Origin: Chryseobacterium angstadtii
GTDB taxonomy: Bacteria > Bacteroidota > Bacteroidia > Flavobacteriales > Weeksellaceae
DNA length: 64,000 bases
Assembly: GCF_001045465.1 (NCBI RefSeq)
Contig: NZ_LFND01000005.1
Span: 1 to 64,000 of the forward strand
Reading direction: 5' to 3'
Numbering within the stretch: position 1 is the first letter of the stretch; each line of letters begins with the position of its first letter. Shown here one piece after another: positions 17,443-26,216 of this stretch. Below the pieces are notes generated by a model. The model did not search any database. It was not told where the DNA came from and worked only from the letters and a program-made list of their open reading frames with translations. The translations under genes were made by a program, and so were the position numbers.

Positions 17443-19383
17443 CTATTCTTTAATCATTTTTTCAGTGACTGTTTCTTTTCCATTGCTTATTGAAACAAGA
17501 TAAGTTCCTGAAGGAATAGAAGAAATATTGATTTTATTTTCTCCTTCTACTGCTTTTTGAGTGATAATCTCTTTTCCTCCGGCATCCATGATTCTAATTA
17601 TTGTTCCTGATTTTTCTATTGCTGAAAGGCGCACATTAATTTCATTTTTAGCAGGATTTGGATAAATCTTAAATGATTCCGTTTTACTGATAGGCGTCTC
17701 GTTCTTTACCGTAGCTCTTGTTGGGTTGTTAGCTGATTTTCCGGTTACAATCAAGGTGTAGTTTTGTGAACCTCCTGTCAGTGTTCCTTTATGGCTGATC
17801 ACCACAGAGTATTTTCCAGCTGGAAGTACGCCTGCATCTACGCGCTCAAAGTTATCGCTGTTATTATCCTTCTTTGCATTGGTAGACCGGGAGGTTAGAG
17901 CCCACGGATAATAGTTTGTGCCATTAGAGGCTACAATTCTAAGATCAAGATCATTCACTAATCTCTTCGTAGGATTGTTAAGATCACTTTCAGAGGTTTG
18001 TACAGCGCCGGCTCTGTCATACCATGAAATGGAAGCTATTATAGGATTAATACCGTCCGAATTGATGCTGACAGTTTCTTTTGCACCGTTATTGAGTTGT
18101 TTGTTTACAATTAGAGCTGTTGAGTTTCTGTTATTAATAGTTTCCACCATTTTTTTAGCATTAAGTAACCCCCATCCGAAATTTACATCAGGACCAGTTG
18201 CTCCGGAATCATCGGAAGTATGTAAGGCAAGGCCTTTTAATGCAGCTCCCAGCATAAAACTTCCGGTCTGGTTTTTGAAATGCTCATTCACAAGTACTAG
18301 GGTTCCCGTAACGTTAGGAGATGCCATGGACGTACCAGTCAACGATTCATAAGCGGTATTAGAAGAAGATACAGTAGAGTAAACTCCTGTTCCATTTCCT
18401 GTAATATCCGGCTTAATCCGCATATCATCAGTAGGTCCCTGACTGCTGGATGAATTAATAGTTACAGAAACTAAATTTCCGTTATTATCAATATTAGCAT
18501 CATTGGCATTAGCTACTACAATAGCATTCTTTGAGGTAGACGCATCACTCAGGTTATCAAAAACTTTTGAAGACCCACCTCCTAAAGGATATTGGTTATA
18601 GCCACTGCCACCACTGTTACCAGCAGCTTTACACACAACATAATAAGGTGCATTAAACAGAATTTCGTCAAACTGGGCGGAAGTATCTATATAAGCTCCG
18701 AAATACCAGTAAGCAGCTTGCTCGTATATATTAACAGGATTGTATCCATAAGAATGATTGGAAATAGTAAGTCCCTGCGATGTTTCTGTAGCCATTTCAC
18801 TGACATCATTGTTCCATTCATATGATTTAATTTTAGACTTAGGAGCCATCCCTTTAGCACTTGGAGTTATTCCAGATGCAGCAACAGTTCCTCCTACGTG
18901 AGTAGCATGGCGATTTCCTTGTGTACTGGTTGTAGGATTTCCGGTATCACCAATTGTTACACGGTTTCCAAACTCCTGATGGGTTTTGCGGATAGCATCA
19001 CCATCCCAAACATTGACCTGAATATTTTCTCCATTCAGGTTCAAACCTAAGGAACCTCCTGAATTGAGATGATTGGCTCTTGTGGATTTCGCTGCTGCCG
19101 TATTGTTGTTGGTATAATAGATGGGAACTCCGTCTATTACTTTCATTAATTCCTGTTTGGATCCGTCACGGTTCTCAATAATAACAGGAATATTTTTTTT
19201 CTGGGCAAATTCCAATGCTTGGCTTTTTTCACGGGCAAACTTTTCTGCACTTTCTAAAGAGATTTTTTCAAGTGCGGAAACATTGGTTGCTCTAACGATT
19301 TTTTGTTTTTCTTCTAATGTTTGTGCATTAAAAAATAAAGTACCTGCTGTTAAAGCGCCTAATAAAATAATTTTGTTCTTCAT
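17443..19383 (-). CDS. Secreted S8 (subtilisin-like) serine protease with T9SS sorting domain
   Basis: 646 residues. Signal peptide about 1-20; propeptide to about residue 110; peptidase S8 domain with the triad Asp127 (VWDGD), His159 (RHATHVGG) and Ser352 (GTSMASP), and oxyanion Asn256 (AAGNSGG). A beta-sandwich P/CUB-like domain follows (LVNDLDLRIVASNGTNYYPW, about 470-555). The last 75 residues (SFKIYPNPAKNEINV ... GTYLVSI ... EKMIKE) form a type A T9SS C-terminal sorting domain. The enzyme is therefore exported across the outer membrane. The gene is monocistronic, with its own upstream TAnnTTTG box and downstream hairpin. Confidence 0.93.
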   Translation of the reverse strand: MKNKIILLGALTAGTLFFNAQTLEEKQKIVRATNVSALEKISLESAEKFAREKSQALEFAQKKNIPVIIENRDGSKQELMKVIDGVPIYYTNNNTAAAKSTRANHLNSGGSLGLNLNGENIQVNVWDGDAIRKTHQEFGNRVTIGDTGNPTTSTQGNRHATHVGGTVAASGITPSAKGMAPKSKIKSYEWNNDVSEMATETSQGLTISNHSYGYNPVNIYEQAAYWYFGAYIDTSAQFDEILFNAPYYVVCKAAGNSGGSGYNQYPLGGGSSKVFDNLSDASTSKNAIVVANANDANIDNNGNLVSVTINSSSSQGPTDDMRIKPDITGNGTGVYSTVSSSNTAYESLTGTSMASPNVTGTLVLVNEHFKNQTGSFMLGAALKGLALHTSDDSGATGPDVNFGWGLLNAKKMVETINNRNSTALIVNKQLNNGAKETVSINSDGINPIIASISWYDRAGAVQTSESDLNNPTKRLVNDLDLRIVASNGTNYYPWALTSRSTNAKKDNNSDNFERVDAGVLPAGKYSVVISHKGTLTGGSQNYTLIVTGKSANNPTRATVKNETPISKTESFKIYPNPAKNEINVRLSAIEKSGTIIRIMDAGGKEIITQKAVEGENKINISSIPSGTYLVSISNGKETVTEKMIKE

Positions 19384-19431
19384 AACTTTTGTTTTCTAAT
19401 TTGTGTTTTGAATCTTTTGTTTTGGTTTTTT

Positions 19432-19439
19432 CAAAAGTA
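19432..19439 (-). promoter_or_regulatory. Bacteroidota -7 box upstream of the subtilase gene
   Basis: Minus strand TACTTTTG matches TAnnTTTG and lies 49 bases before the start codon at 19383. A T-rich stretch but no exact TTTG is found at -33. Confidence 0.4.
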
Positions 19440-19733
19440 CTATTTGAAAGATGTAATTGGATGGCTAAAGAAGCTTAGTTAATGTTTTTTGTTTTTTATT
19501 TAATTTATAATCAGTTGATTAGATGTGTTTGAATTAACAATAAAATTCATTGCGTTGTGATTTTTCACCTGATTTTATGGCGAAGTCCAGTTTTTTTCTG
19601 TCTGTAATGTCAAATTGCTTTGATAGGGTTATTTAAGGATAAAATGAAGTTTTTTTGGGCATTCGCCCATGCTGAATAGCTAAGTTGTTTAATTTGTAAT
19701 ATGTTTTTCTTAAAAACTGCTTTTTAAAAGAAA

Positions 19734-19761
19734 AAGACCCGGATTTTTTGCTCCGGGTCTT
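19734..19761 (-). terminator. Rho-independent terminator of the sigma/azoreductase/NTF2 operon
   Basis: AAGACCCGGA and TCCGGGTCTT form a perfect 10-bp stem around an 8-base loop. On the minus strand it is followed by TTTTCTTTT, 30 bases after the stop of the 19792 gene. Confidence 0.75.
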
Positions 19762-19791
19762 GATATATTCGTAATATAAAAATGCTAAATC

Positions 19792-20151
19792 TTATTCTTT
19801 GACTATAATAGAAGGAATATTAGTCATGACCAACCATTCACCATGTTCCTTAACGCAAATAATCAGGGATGAAAAAGAAAGGGCAGAGCTTTCCAGTTCT
19901 ACTTCTGCATGAGCTATATTTCCCTTTATAGATAAGGATTTATACATGATGCTCCGTGATTTTCCTCCAAAAGTTTTTTCCTGAACATATTTGATATATT
20001 GTTCTTTTGAAATAATAAAAATACCTTCATTGCCAAAGAAGCCGTCCTGAATATTCTGGTAGCGGGGATGCAAAACTTCTTCCAGGGCTTTTGGGTCGCT
20101 GTTGTCTCCACCTTTGATGAATTTTTCAATAGTTTGTTTTATGTTTTCCAT
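19792..20151 (-). CDS. NTF2-like (SnoaL/lumazine-binding-like) protein
   Basis: 119 residues in the NTF2-like size range, with an N-terminal helix pair (IKQTIEKFIKGGDNSDPKAL) followed by beta strands (NIAHAEVELESSALSFSSLI, GEWLVMTN). It fits the small cone-fold proteins that bind hydrophobic ligands or act as accessory domains. It lies two bases after the azoreductase gene and probably shares its transcript with the ECF sigma factor gene further upstream. Exact substrate unknown. Confidence 0.75.
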   Translation of the reverse strand: MENIKQTIEKFIKGGDNSDPKALEEVLHPRYQNIQDGFFGNEGIFIISKEQYIKYVQEKTFGGKSRSIMYKSLSIKGNIAHAEVELESSALSFSSLIICVKEHGEWLVMTNIPSIIVKE

Positions 20152-20153
20152 AA

Positions 20154-20741
20154 TTAGCTGAAATTTAAATACTTATTAATCTGAGTCTTTACTAAATCTG
20201 TTTTTGCAGAAGTCTGATCGGAAAGGGCAATGCCTTCCAGAGGAAAATAATTAATATCAGTAATACCCAAATGATTTAAAATACAGGTCAGGTGGTTTTC
20301 CATTGGATTTCTACCTTCTATGGAATGAATGCCGCCTGAAACTGTAATGATATGGGCCTTTTTATTGGAAAGCAATCCTTTAATTCCATTGTCGGAAGTG
20401 AAGGTCTTTTCAGTTCTGATAACATGATCAAAATAAGCCTTCAGAGCAGAGGGTATTCCATAATTGTACATAGGGCAGAGGATCAGGATCTCGGTGCATC
20501 GGTACAGCTCGTCTATCCATACATCAGACAGGTGAAGATAGCCAGGATAAAAGCGGTCATCATAAAAAGCAGCAAAGGTTTGCTGGGTAAGATGGGGAAC
20601 AGGCTGTGTGACTGTATCTCTTTGGATGACTGAACTATTGGTATGTTTTGTGGTCCAAAGATGGACAAAATAATCACCCAAAGTTCGCGAATAAGAATCT
20701 TCAAGCCTGATGCTGCTGTCGATTCTGAGAAGTGTGTTCAT
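20154..20741 (-). CDS. FMN-dependent NADH-azoreductase / quinone reductase family
   Basis: 195 residues with a flavodoxin-like fold: N-terminal beta strand and phosphate loop region (LLRIDSSIRLEDSYSRTL), PMYNYGIPSALKAYFDHVIR (the conserved P-M-Y-N-x-x-x-P motif of AzoR proteins at about 94-113) and TVSGGIHS near 138. The family reduces azo dyes and quinones with NAD(P)H. Sits between an ECF sigma factor gene (69 bases upstream) and an NTF2-like gene on the same strand, so it is probably regulated by that sigma factor. Confidence 0.85.
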   Translation of the reverse strand: MNTLLRIDSSIRLEDSYSRTLGDYFVHLWTTKHTNSSVIQRDTVTQPVPHLTQQTFAAFYDDRFYPGYLHLSDVWIDELYRCTEILILCPMYNYGIPSALKAYFDHVIRTEKTFTSDNGIKGLLSNKKAHIITVSGGIHSIEGRNPMENHLTCILNHLGITDINYFPLEGIALSDQTSAKTDLVKTQINKYLNFS

Positions 20742-20810
20742 ACTTTTTTCTCTAAAGACACAGCGATGGGAGAGAATGTGACAAAGAGCCGGATTATTTT
20801 ATTTTTGAAT

Positions 20811-21647
20811 TTAAACCGGAGATAGTCTTTTTAATTTTTCAGGATCTACAATAGAATAAATTTCACGGATCAATCCATGATGATCCAGATCTAAAATATG
20901 GCAGTTGTACAGGTGTTCCCCCTGCCAGAAACATAACGCAGGTTGGTGGTTGAGGTAATGAAACGTGAATGCTTTTTTGGATAAAAACTGTTCGTAAACA
21001 TAAGCAAGCAGTGATGCGGTTGCTGATTTTCCTGTTTCTACAGCTTTAACTACACGAATGCGTTTCCCGCCATCTGCAGACAGTCTGATATCATCCATGA
21101 GGAGTTCCTCTATCCTGGGAATATTCCCTTCACTTAATGCTTCCTGGTATTGGTGAAGTATAGAAGTGTCTGTAGAATTGGCTGCATCAGGAGCGTACTG
21201 AATATGTTGCAGCTGTTTTCCCGCACGGCTGAGGAGCTGCCGGGAATTATCAATGCTTATATCAAGGGTTTCAGCAATTTCCTGATGAGAATAATCAAAG
21301 GCTTCTTTTAAAATATAAACAGCGCGTTCTCTGGGATTTAGCTTTTCCAGGAGTACAAGAAGGGTGTAGCGGGCTGTCTGTTCCCGGATCAGTTTATTTT
21401 CTCCGTTGTCGAAGGACAGAGGTTCCGGAAGCCACTCTCCATATACCATTCTTCCGGTATGTCTATTCTTGAAATTAATGGCATGGTTAATGGTGCTTTT
21501 TATCAAAAAATTAGTTTCATTCCTGATTTCGGAGTGATCTAAAGAAATATATTTTTCAATGACATCCTGTACAATGTCCTGAGCATCTTCGTAGGAGCCT
21601 GTTATATTGTAAGCGTAAGTCAATAGCCTGCTGTAATTTTCCTGCAT
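20811..21647 (-). CDS. ECF sigma factor of the ECF41 (SigJ-like) type with C-terminal SnoaL domain
   Basis: 278 residues. Region 2 is at about 5-70 (GSYEDAQDIVQDVIEKY), region 4 at about 100-145 (LNPRERAVYILKEAFDYSHQEIAETLDIS), and a C-terminal NTF2/SnoaL-like domain covers about 160-275. The linker WLPEPL and the C-terminal DGGKR are hallmark motifs of ECF41 factors (WLPEP and DGGGK). In that group the C-terminal domain controls the sigma activity in place of an anti-sigma factor, and neighbouring genes usually encode oxidoreductases or similar enzymes, as here. The true start may lie slightly upstream, but MQENYSRLL gives a compact region 2. Confidence 0.88.
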   Translation of the reverse strand: MQENYSRLLTYAYNITGSYEDAQDIVQDVIEKYISLDHSEIRNETNFLIKSTINHAINFKNRHTGRMVYGEWLPEPLSFDNGENKLIREQTARYTLLVLLEKLNPRERAVYILKEAFDYSHQEIAETLDISIDNSRQLLSRAGKQLQHIQYAPDAANSTDTSILHQYQEALSEGNIPRIEELLMDDIRLSADGGKRIRVVKAVETGKSATASLLAYVYEQFLSKKAFTFHYLNHQPALCFWQGEHLYNCHILDLDHHGLIREIYSIVDPEKLKRLSPV

Positions 21648-21832
21648 GGTATTTCTCTGAAAGACAAATCTAATGAATAAAATGTGACAAGTTTTCGGAA
21701 ATATTAAAAGAAGAGATAAAAATAGCTGCCGACATTCGTGTAAAAATACTGATTTCAGAGAGCTGAATATATTAACGTTTTGAGAAATACTTAAATCTTT
21801 ATAATATTACAATTCTAAAACGCTGAAATAAT

Positions 21833-22393
21833 ATGGATAAAGAATTTTCATCAGAATTGCTTAGACTTGCTCAGAAAGATCTGTCAGTAAGAGAACGTCT
21901 CGCTTCTGAGGGGAAACTTTCGGGAGGTTATCACCCTGAAATGGAATCTGTTCATAAGCAAAATGCAGAACGTCTTAGAGAAATCATGGATGCAATTGGT
22001 TTTCCAACAGTTTCAAAGGTAGGAGCTGAAGCGAGTGATGCAGCCTGGCTTATTATACAGCATTCCATAGGAGAACCGGAATTTATGAAAAAATGTTACG
22101 AAAAAATGCTGGAGAACCGCCGGGATATCAATCTGTCCAATTTAGCTTATCTGCATGACAGAATACATTTTTTTCAGGGAAAGCCGCAACGCTATGGTAC
22201 TCAATTGACCTTTACGGGAGTGCCATATCCGGTAGAAAATAAAGATATTCTCAATGAAAAACGCGAGCAAATGAATCTGCCTGCTCTTTCTCAGGAGGAA
22301 ATAAACAGGATTCCCGGTGTGGACGATATTCCTGAAATAGAAAATCAGGATCAAAATTATAATGATTGGCGTGCTAAAACGGGATGGACGTAG
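21833..22393 (+). CDS. DUF6624-like protein
   Basis: 186 residues without signal or membrane segment. The centre (VSKVGAEASDAAWLIIQHSI, then GEPEFMKKCYEKM, NLAYLHDRIHFFQGKPQRYG) matches the pattern of the uncharacterised DUF6624 proteins, which carry a conserved AWxxxQH motif followed by a D-Q/RYGTQ segment (here QRYGTQLTF). Function unknown. Transcribed divergently from the ECF sigma gene with about 185 bases between. Confidence 0.7.
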   Translation: MDKEFSSELLRLAQKDLSVRERLASEGKLSGGYHPEMESVHKQNAERLREIMDAIGFPTVSKVGAEASDAAWLIIQHSIGEPEFMKKCYEKMLENRRDINLSNLAYLHDRIHFFQGKPQRYGTQLTFTGVPYPVENKDILNEKREQMNLPALSQEEINRIPGVDDIPEIENQDQNYNDWRAKTGWT

Positions 22394-22573
22394 CCGGAAT
22401 CAGGTGAAATATCAGGACAGGAAGTATTCATTTGAGGAGAATCCGGAAAGATTTAGAGTATAATTATACAAAAATGGTCAGTGTAAAAATGCCTGAAAAT
22501 ACTGATGCATATGGGCTGATCAATATTTTACTCCTTATTATCCAATGACTTTGGCTAAACTGTGAAAAAATAT

Positions 22574-22604
22574 TTTGCCAGTTACAAAAAAGTCTCTATA
22601 TTTG
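22574..22604 (+). promoter_or_regulatory. Primary sigma factor promoter of tRNA-Ser
   Basis: TTTG (22574-22577), 19 bases, then TATATTTG (22597-22604) is an exact match to the Bacteroidota promoter TTTG-N17-20-TAnnTTTG. Transcription would start near 22611, about 27 bases before the tRNA. Confidence 0.8.
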
Positions 22605-22637
22605 CACCACTGAAAACAACGGTACAGCCGTTATTCA

Positions 22638-22722
22638 GGAGAGTTGGCAGAGTGGTCGATTGCGGCAGTCTTGAAAACTGTTGACTGTAACAGGTCCGGG
22701 GGTTCGAATCCCTCACTCTCCG
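22638..22722 (+). tRNA. tRNA-Ser (anticodon TGA)
   Basis: Acceptor stem GGAGAGT/ACTCTCC, D arm GCAGAGTGGTCGATTGC, anticodon stem-loop GCAGT-CTTGAAA-ACTGT with anticodon TGA at 22672-22674, a long variable arm as expected for serine, and T arm ending GGTTCGAATCCC. The discriminator base is G at 22722, which is typical of serine tRNA, and CCA is not encoded. Reads UCA and related UCN codons. Confidence 0.95.
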
Positions 22723-22729
22723 CAGAAAA

Positions 22730-22759
22730 GCCTTAGAATGAAAATTCTAAGGCTTTTTT
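22730..22759 (+). terminator. Terminator of tRNA-Ser
   Basis: GCCTTAGAAT-GAAA-ATTCTAAGGC is a perfect 10-bp stem followed by TTTTTTA, starting eight bases after the tRNA. Confidence 0.9.
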
Positions 22760-22971
22760 ATTGGCTCATTCAAACTTAGCAATGCTGATAACAAATTTTA
22801 GGATGCTTGTACTCAGGAATATCAAGAAATGAAGCGATGTTGTTGTTTTAAATTATGAAGAGTAGGCGATTTAGGATTTTAAAATAGATTTAGCGTATCT
22901 AATCATCAGCTATTTCGGAATAGAGTGAAAATAATTAATATTGTTACATAAATTAAAATGTTCAATATCAT

Positions 22972-23508
22972 ATGTCACAACTTCTTAAATACAGAGAAAA
23001 CTTGAATCTTACTCAAGAAGAACTGTCGGCAAAGTCAGGTATTTCCGTAAGAACCATTCAACGGATTGAGGCTGGTACTGAACCCAAAGGTTATACTTTA
23101 AAAATGCTGGCAAAAGCACTTAATGTAAAAGAAACTGAATTATTAAACAATCCTGTTAACGAGACTGTCAATTACCAATTGATTAAACTTATCAATTTAT
23201 CTTCATTACCTTTTATTATTTTTCCGCCAATGAATATATTGGTGCCACTGCTTATTATGTATTTTAAAAAGGAAAATAATTTAATGACAAAACAGATGGT
23301 TTCTCTTCAGATTTTATGGACTTTAATATCAGTAATCGTATTCTTCTCTAGTCCGTTTTTGAATAGGATATTTTCTATTGATTTTCCATTAGTATTGATT
23401 GTTGCTGCAATAGCCTGCATCATCAATATTTATATTATCATTCTCAATGCAATTTCAATCGACAGGAAAGGCAAGATGCGTATATTTTTGAATTTCAACT
23501 TCTTATAA
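22972..23508 (+). CDS. XRE-type HTH protein with C-terminal membrane domain
   Basis: 178 residues. An XRE helix-turn-helix fills about residues 4-58 (NLTQEELSAKSGISVRTIQRIEAGTEPK), followed by about three membrane segments (roughly 72-95, 105-128 and 133-160) resembling the DUF4870 type of membrane domain. Membrane-anchored regulators of this form are common in Bacteroidota; targets are unknown. The gene stands alone. Confidence 0.8.
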   Translation: MSQLLKYRENLNLTQEELSAKSGISVRTIQRIEAGTEPKGYTLKMLAKALNVKETELLNNPVNETVNYQLIKLINLSSLPFIIFPPMNILVPLLIMYFKKENNLMTKQMVSLQILWTLISVIVFFSSPFLNRIFSIDFPLVLIVAAIACIINIYIIILNAISIDRKGKMRIFLNFNFL

Positions 23509-23610
23509 TACCTGTCGGGTAGTTGGCGTGTTCTTGTCGGGCTAACTTTTCTATTAAATCGGGAATCATCCTGAAATTTGTCTCATTCATTAATATTAAA
23601 TATTTTAACA

Positions 23611-25131
23611 ATGAGACCGTTCAATTTAATTACTGCTATCTTAATTTTATTATCAATAAATACAAGAGCCCAGGTAAATCCAAAATCAGAATTATTTATT
23701 ACCCTTCAGAAAAAAGACAGTATTTTATTTGAACAGGGATTTAATAAATGTAATCTGAGTGCTGTCGAGAATCTGGTCACTAATGATTTTGAATTTTATC
23801 ATGATCAAAACGGGATTCAGGACCAAAAAACATTTTTAAAGAATTTTAAAGAAAGTATTTGTGAAAACCCCAAAGGCAAGCCCATCCGGAAGTTAGTAAA
23901 AGGAAGCCTCACAGTTTTTCCTTTATATAATGAGGGAAAATTATATGGAGCCCTTCAGTCGGGTATTCATGATTTTTACATGATGAATGACAAAGAACAA
24001 CGTTTCACGGAAAGGGCAAAATTTATGGCTACATGGTTGTTGGAAAAGGGAGAATGGAAGTTGAATAAAGAACTGAGCTATGATCACAATAAGCCGGAAA
24101 GATACGATCCTCAATTTGAAGATGGCTATCCTTTTCCTTTATTCAATTCGGATTCAGAAATTCAGAGGCTTTTAAAAGATTTAAAAATACCTTCATTATC
24201 AATTGGATATATCCATGATGGGCAATTGCAGCAAATAAGATCTTTTGGAGTACAAAAAAATGATATTCCGGTAAAGTACAACAGTATTTATAAAGTAGCT
24301 TCACTTACAAAACCAATCACAGCAGTAGTCGTATTGAAACTGGTGGAGGCAGGAAAATGGAATTTGGACGAACCTTTAGCCAATTATTATATCGATCCCG
24401 CAATTAAAGAAAGCCCATTTTTAAATAAATTAACAACCAGAAATGTTTTGTCTCAAAAATCAGGTTTTCCCAATTGGAGATATTTAAGAGCAGACAAAAA
24501 ATTAGCGTTTGAATTTGAGCCCGGAACGAAATTTCAATATTCCGGTGAAGGATTTGAATATGTAAGAAAAGCTATCGAAAGGAAATTCAAAAAATCTTTG
24601 GAAGAAATTGCAAAAGAAATCCTTTTTACCCCATTGAAAATGAATGATACCTCTTATTACTGGATGAAAGCAACAGACGAAAGCAGATACGCGGTAGAAA
24701 GTGATACAGCAGGACGGGCAATGAAGTATGAAAAATACGATACATCCAATGCTGCCGCAAATTTGCTCACAACCGTTGAAGATTACAGTCAATTTTTAGT
24801 GCATATTTTGCAAAAAGCAGGGCTTTCAGAAAAGTTATATAAGGAATTTATTCAACCGCAGACTCAGGTGAAAACCGGCATCAGTTGGGGGTTGGGAATG
24901 CAGATTCTTCCGGATCTCCCTGATCATGAATTGGCATTGCAGCATACAGGAGGAGATGATGGAACCAAATGTATTGTCTTGCTTCTTCCAAAATCAAAAA
25001 GAGGTCTTATTATTTTTATAAATTCTGAAAATGGTCTCATTATTTGGAAAAAAATTATTGAAGAATACTTAGGGAAAGTTGGTGAAGAAATTGTAAAACG
25101 GAATTTAAACAAAACTGAAAAACAAAATTGA
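23611..25131 (+). CDS. Secreted serine hydrolase: DUF4440-like plus beta-lactamase/PBP-fold domain
   Basis: The start at 23611 (MRPFNLITAILILLSINTRAQ) gives a clean signal peptide; the ORF could extend 11 codons upstream without one. Residues about 25-150 form an NTF2-like DUF4440 domain (FNKCNLSAVENLVTNDFEFYHD ... WKLNKEL), and about 165-480 a class C beta-lactamase-type domain with SLTK (Ser nucleophile near 232), YSGEG in the Tyr-x-Asn position and HTGGDDG as the KTG-like box. The domain fusion is found in Bacteroidota esterase/peptidase-like proteins. It probably acts in the periplasm on an ester or D-amino peptide; resistance cannot be inferred. Confidence 0.85.
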   Translation: MRPFNLITAILILLSINTRAQVNPKSELFITLQKKDSILFEQGFNKCNLSAVENLVTNDFEFYHDQNGIQDQKTFLKNFKESICENPKGKPIRKLVKGSLTVFPLYNEGKLYGALQSGIHDFYMMNDKEQRFTERAKFMATWLLEKGEWKLNKELSYDHNKPERYDPQFEDGYPFPLFNSDSEIQRLLKDLKIPSLSIGYIHDGQLQQIRSFGVQKNDIPVKYNSIYKVASLTKPITAVVVLKLVEAGKWNLDEPLANYYIDPAIKESPFLNKLTTRNVLSQKSGFPNWRYLRADKKLAFEFEPGTKFQYSGEGFEYVRKAIERKFKKSLEEIAKEILFTPLKMNDTSYYWMKATDESRYAVESDTAGRAMKYEKYDTSNAAANLLTTVEDYSQFLVHILQKAGLSEKLYKEFIQPQTQVKTGISWGLGMQILPDLPDHELALQHTGGDDGTKCIVLLLPKSKRGLIIFINSENGLIIWKKIIEEYLGKVGEEIVKRNLNKTEKQN

Positions 25132-25223
25132 TTGATTAAAAGGAGGAATGCAATCAAAAGCTCATTGAGAAACGGTTTGTAAACCATTGTGAGAGGGTAT
25201 CAAAAAGATATCTTTAAAAATTA

Positions 25224-25258
25224 AAGCCTGCAGTTTTTATCATTACAGGCTTTTTTTT
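25224..25258. terminator. Bidirectional terminator between convergent genes
   Basis: AAGCCTG and CAGGCTT pair across a 15-base loop, with TTTTTTTT on the plus strand and an A-rich 5' flank giving TTAATTTTT on the minus strand. It lies between the hydrolase stop (25131) and the AraC stop (25275). Confidence 0.7.
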
Positions 25259-25274
25259 GTTTTAACCACCCAAA

Positions 25275-26126
25275 TTACTCCTTGTCTTCTGCTTTAAAAT
25301 TTGAAGGTGATGTATTTTTATATTTCGTAAACAGTTTATTAAAATGGCTGGCATCGGTAAAATTAAGTTTGTCAGCAATTTCATTAATGGTATAATCACT
25401 GTGTAAAAGCAGCTTTTCCGCTGTTTTTATTTTATATTGAATCACGTGCTGTTGAATAGAAAAACCAGTCTTGTTTTTCACATAAATGCTTACATAATTG
25501 GAGGAGAGTGAAAATTCTCCGGCAATATTTTCTATCCTCATTTTGGTCTCATCCAGAGCGTAAATGCTTATATAGGCAAGGATTCTGTCGATTTTACTGA
25601 GTTCCGCATTCTTCCAGCTGTTTGTAGTTGGGTCATTAATCAGGTTTCTGCACAATAAGGTAACCATAATGGAAAATAATTCCGTAGTAATATCACCATT
25701 ATATATTTTTTTTGCTGAAAACTCGTACCGTAAATTTTTAGCCAGCTGGATGAAGTACTTTCGGTCTTCAGCATTTAAAACTGCCGACTCATATTTGACA
25801 GACCTTCCTGTAAGCAGCAACTGAAAAGCTTCCTTTACATTTTTACTTTTTCCGGGCAGCAGATAAGTGGATGCATAATGATGGGTAAATTTTATGTAAA
25901 TGAATTTTGTCTTTTTGTGAATGATGAACTCATGCTGATCACTGGGATGAAGCAGAAATACATCTCCTTTTCTGTAGGAAAAAGTAACATCATTCAGATG
26001 GTGGTTGCCTTTACCGGACTCTATTACAATCAGCTCATAAAAATTGTGATTATGGTATTCTACATCCCAGACTTCCTTTTCAACAGTGAAAATATTAAAA
26101 TCCCTGAAATTGACGATACGTTTCAT
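25275..26126 (-). CDS. AraC family transcriptional regulator
   Basis: The start at 26126 (MKRIVNFRDFNIFTVEKEV) is preferred over an ORF start at 26162, which adds only 12 non-conserved residues. An N-terminal cupin domain (HNHNFYELIVIESGKGNHHL ... HPSDQHEFI, about 25-85) precedes a C-terminal double HTH (about 180-283; IENIAGEFSLSSNYVSIYVK and INEIADKLNFTDASHFNKLF). It diverges from the deacetylase/OYE/DoxX genes, with only 90 bases between the start codons, and probably controls them in response to a small ligand. Confidence 0.88.
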   Translation of the reverse strand: MKRIVNFRDFNIFTVEKEVWDVEYHNHNFYELIVIESGKGNHHLNDVTFSYRKGDVFLLHPSDQHEFIIHKKTKFIYIKFTHHYASTYLLPGKSKNVKEAFQLLLTGRSVKYESAVLNAEDRKYFIQLAKNLRYEFSAKKIYNGDITTELFSIMVTLLCRNLINDPTTNSWKNAELSKIDRILAYISIYALDETKMRIENIAGEFSLSSNYVSIYVKNKTGFSIQQHVIQYKIKTAEKLLLHSDYTINEIADKLNFTDASHFNKLFTKYKNTSPSNFKAEDKE

Positions 26127-26216
26127 TTTTAATAGATTTTTACAAATATATAATAAATACATACAATGTTTATTCGGTTGAATTTGAGAAACTTTGCATC
26201 AACAAATTATCAAAAC

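Larger units (their letters stand above)
19384..19791. other. Intergenic region with protease promoter and a terminator
   Basis: About 400 AT-rich bases without a gene. The left end holds the protease promoter-like box; the right end holds a strong hairpin (19734-19761). The middle is T-rich on the plus strand and shows nothing recognisable. Confidence 0.6.

Noticed and set aside
23611..25131. Antibiotic resistance beta-lactamase
   Set aside because: SLTK and HTGG motifs and the DUF4440 fusion fit the serine hydrolase/PBP-like group; no evidence for lactam hydrolysis.
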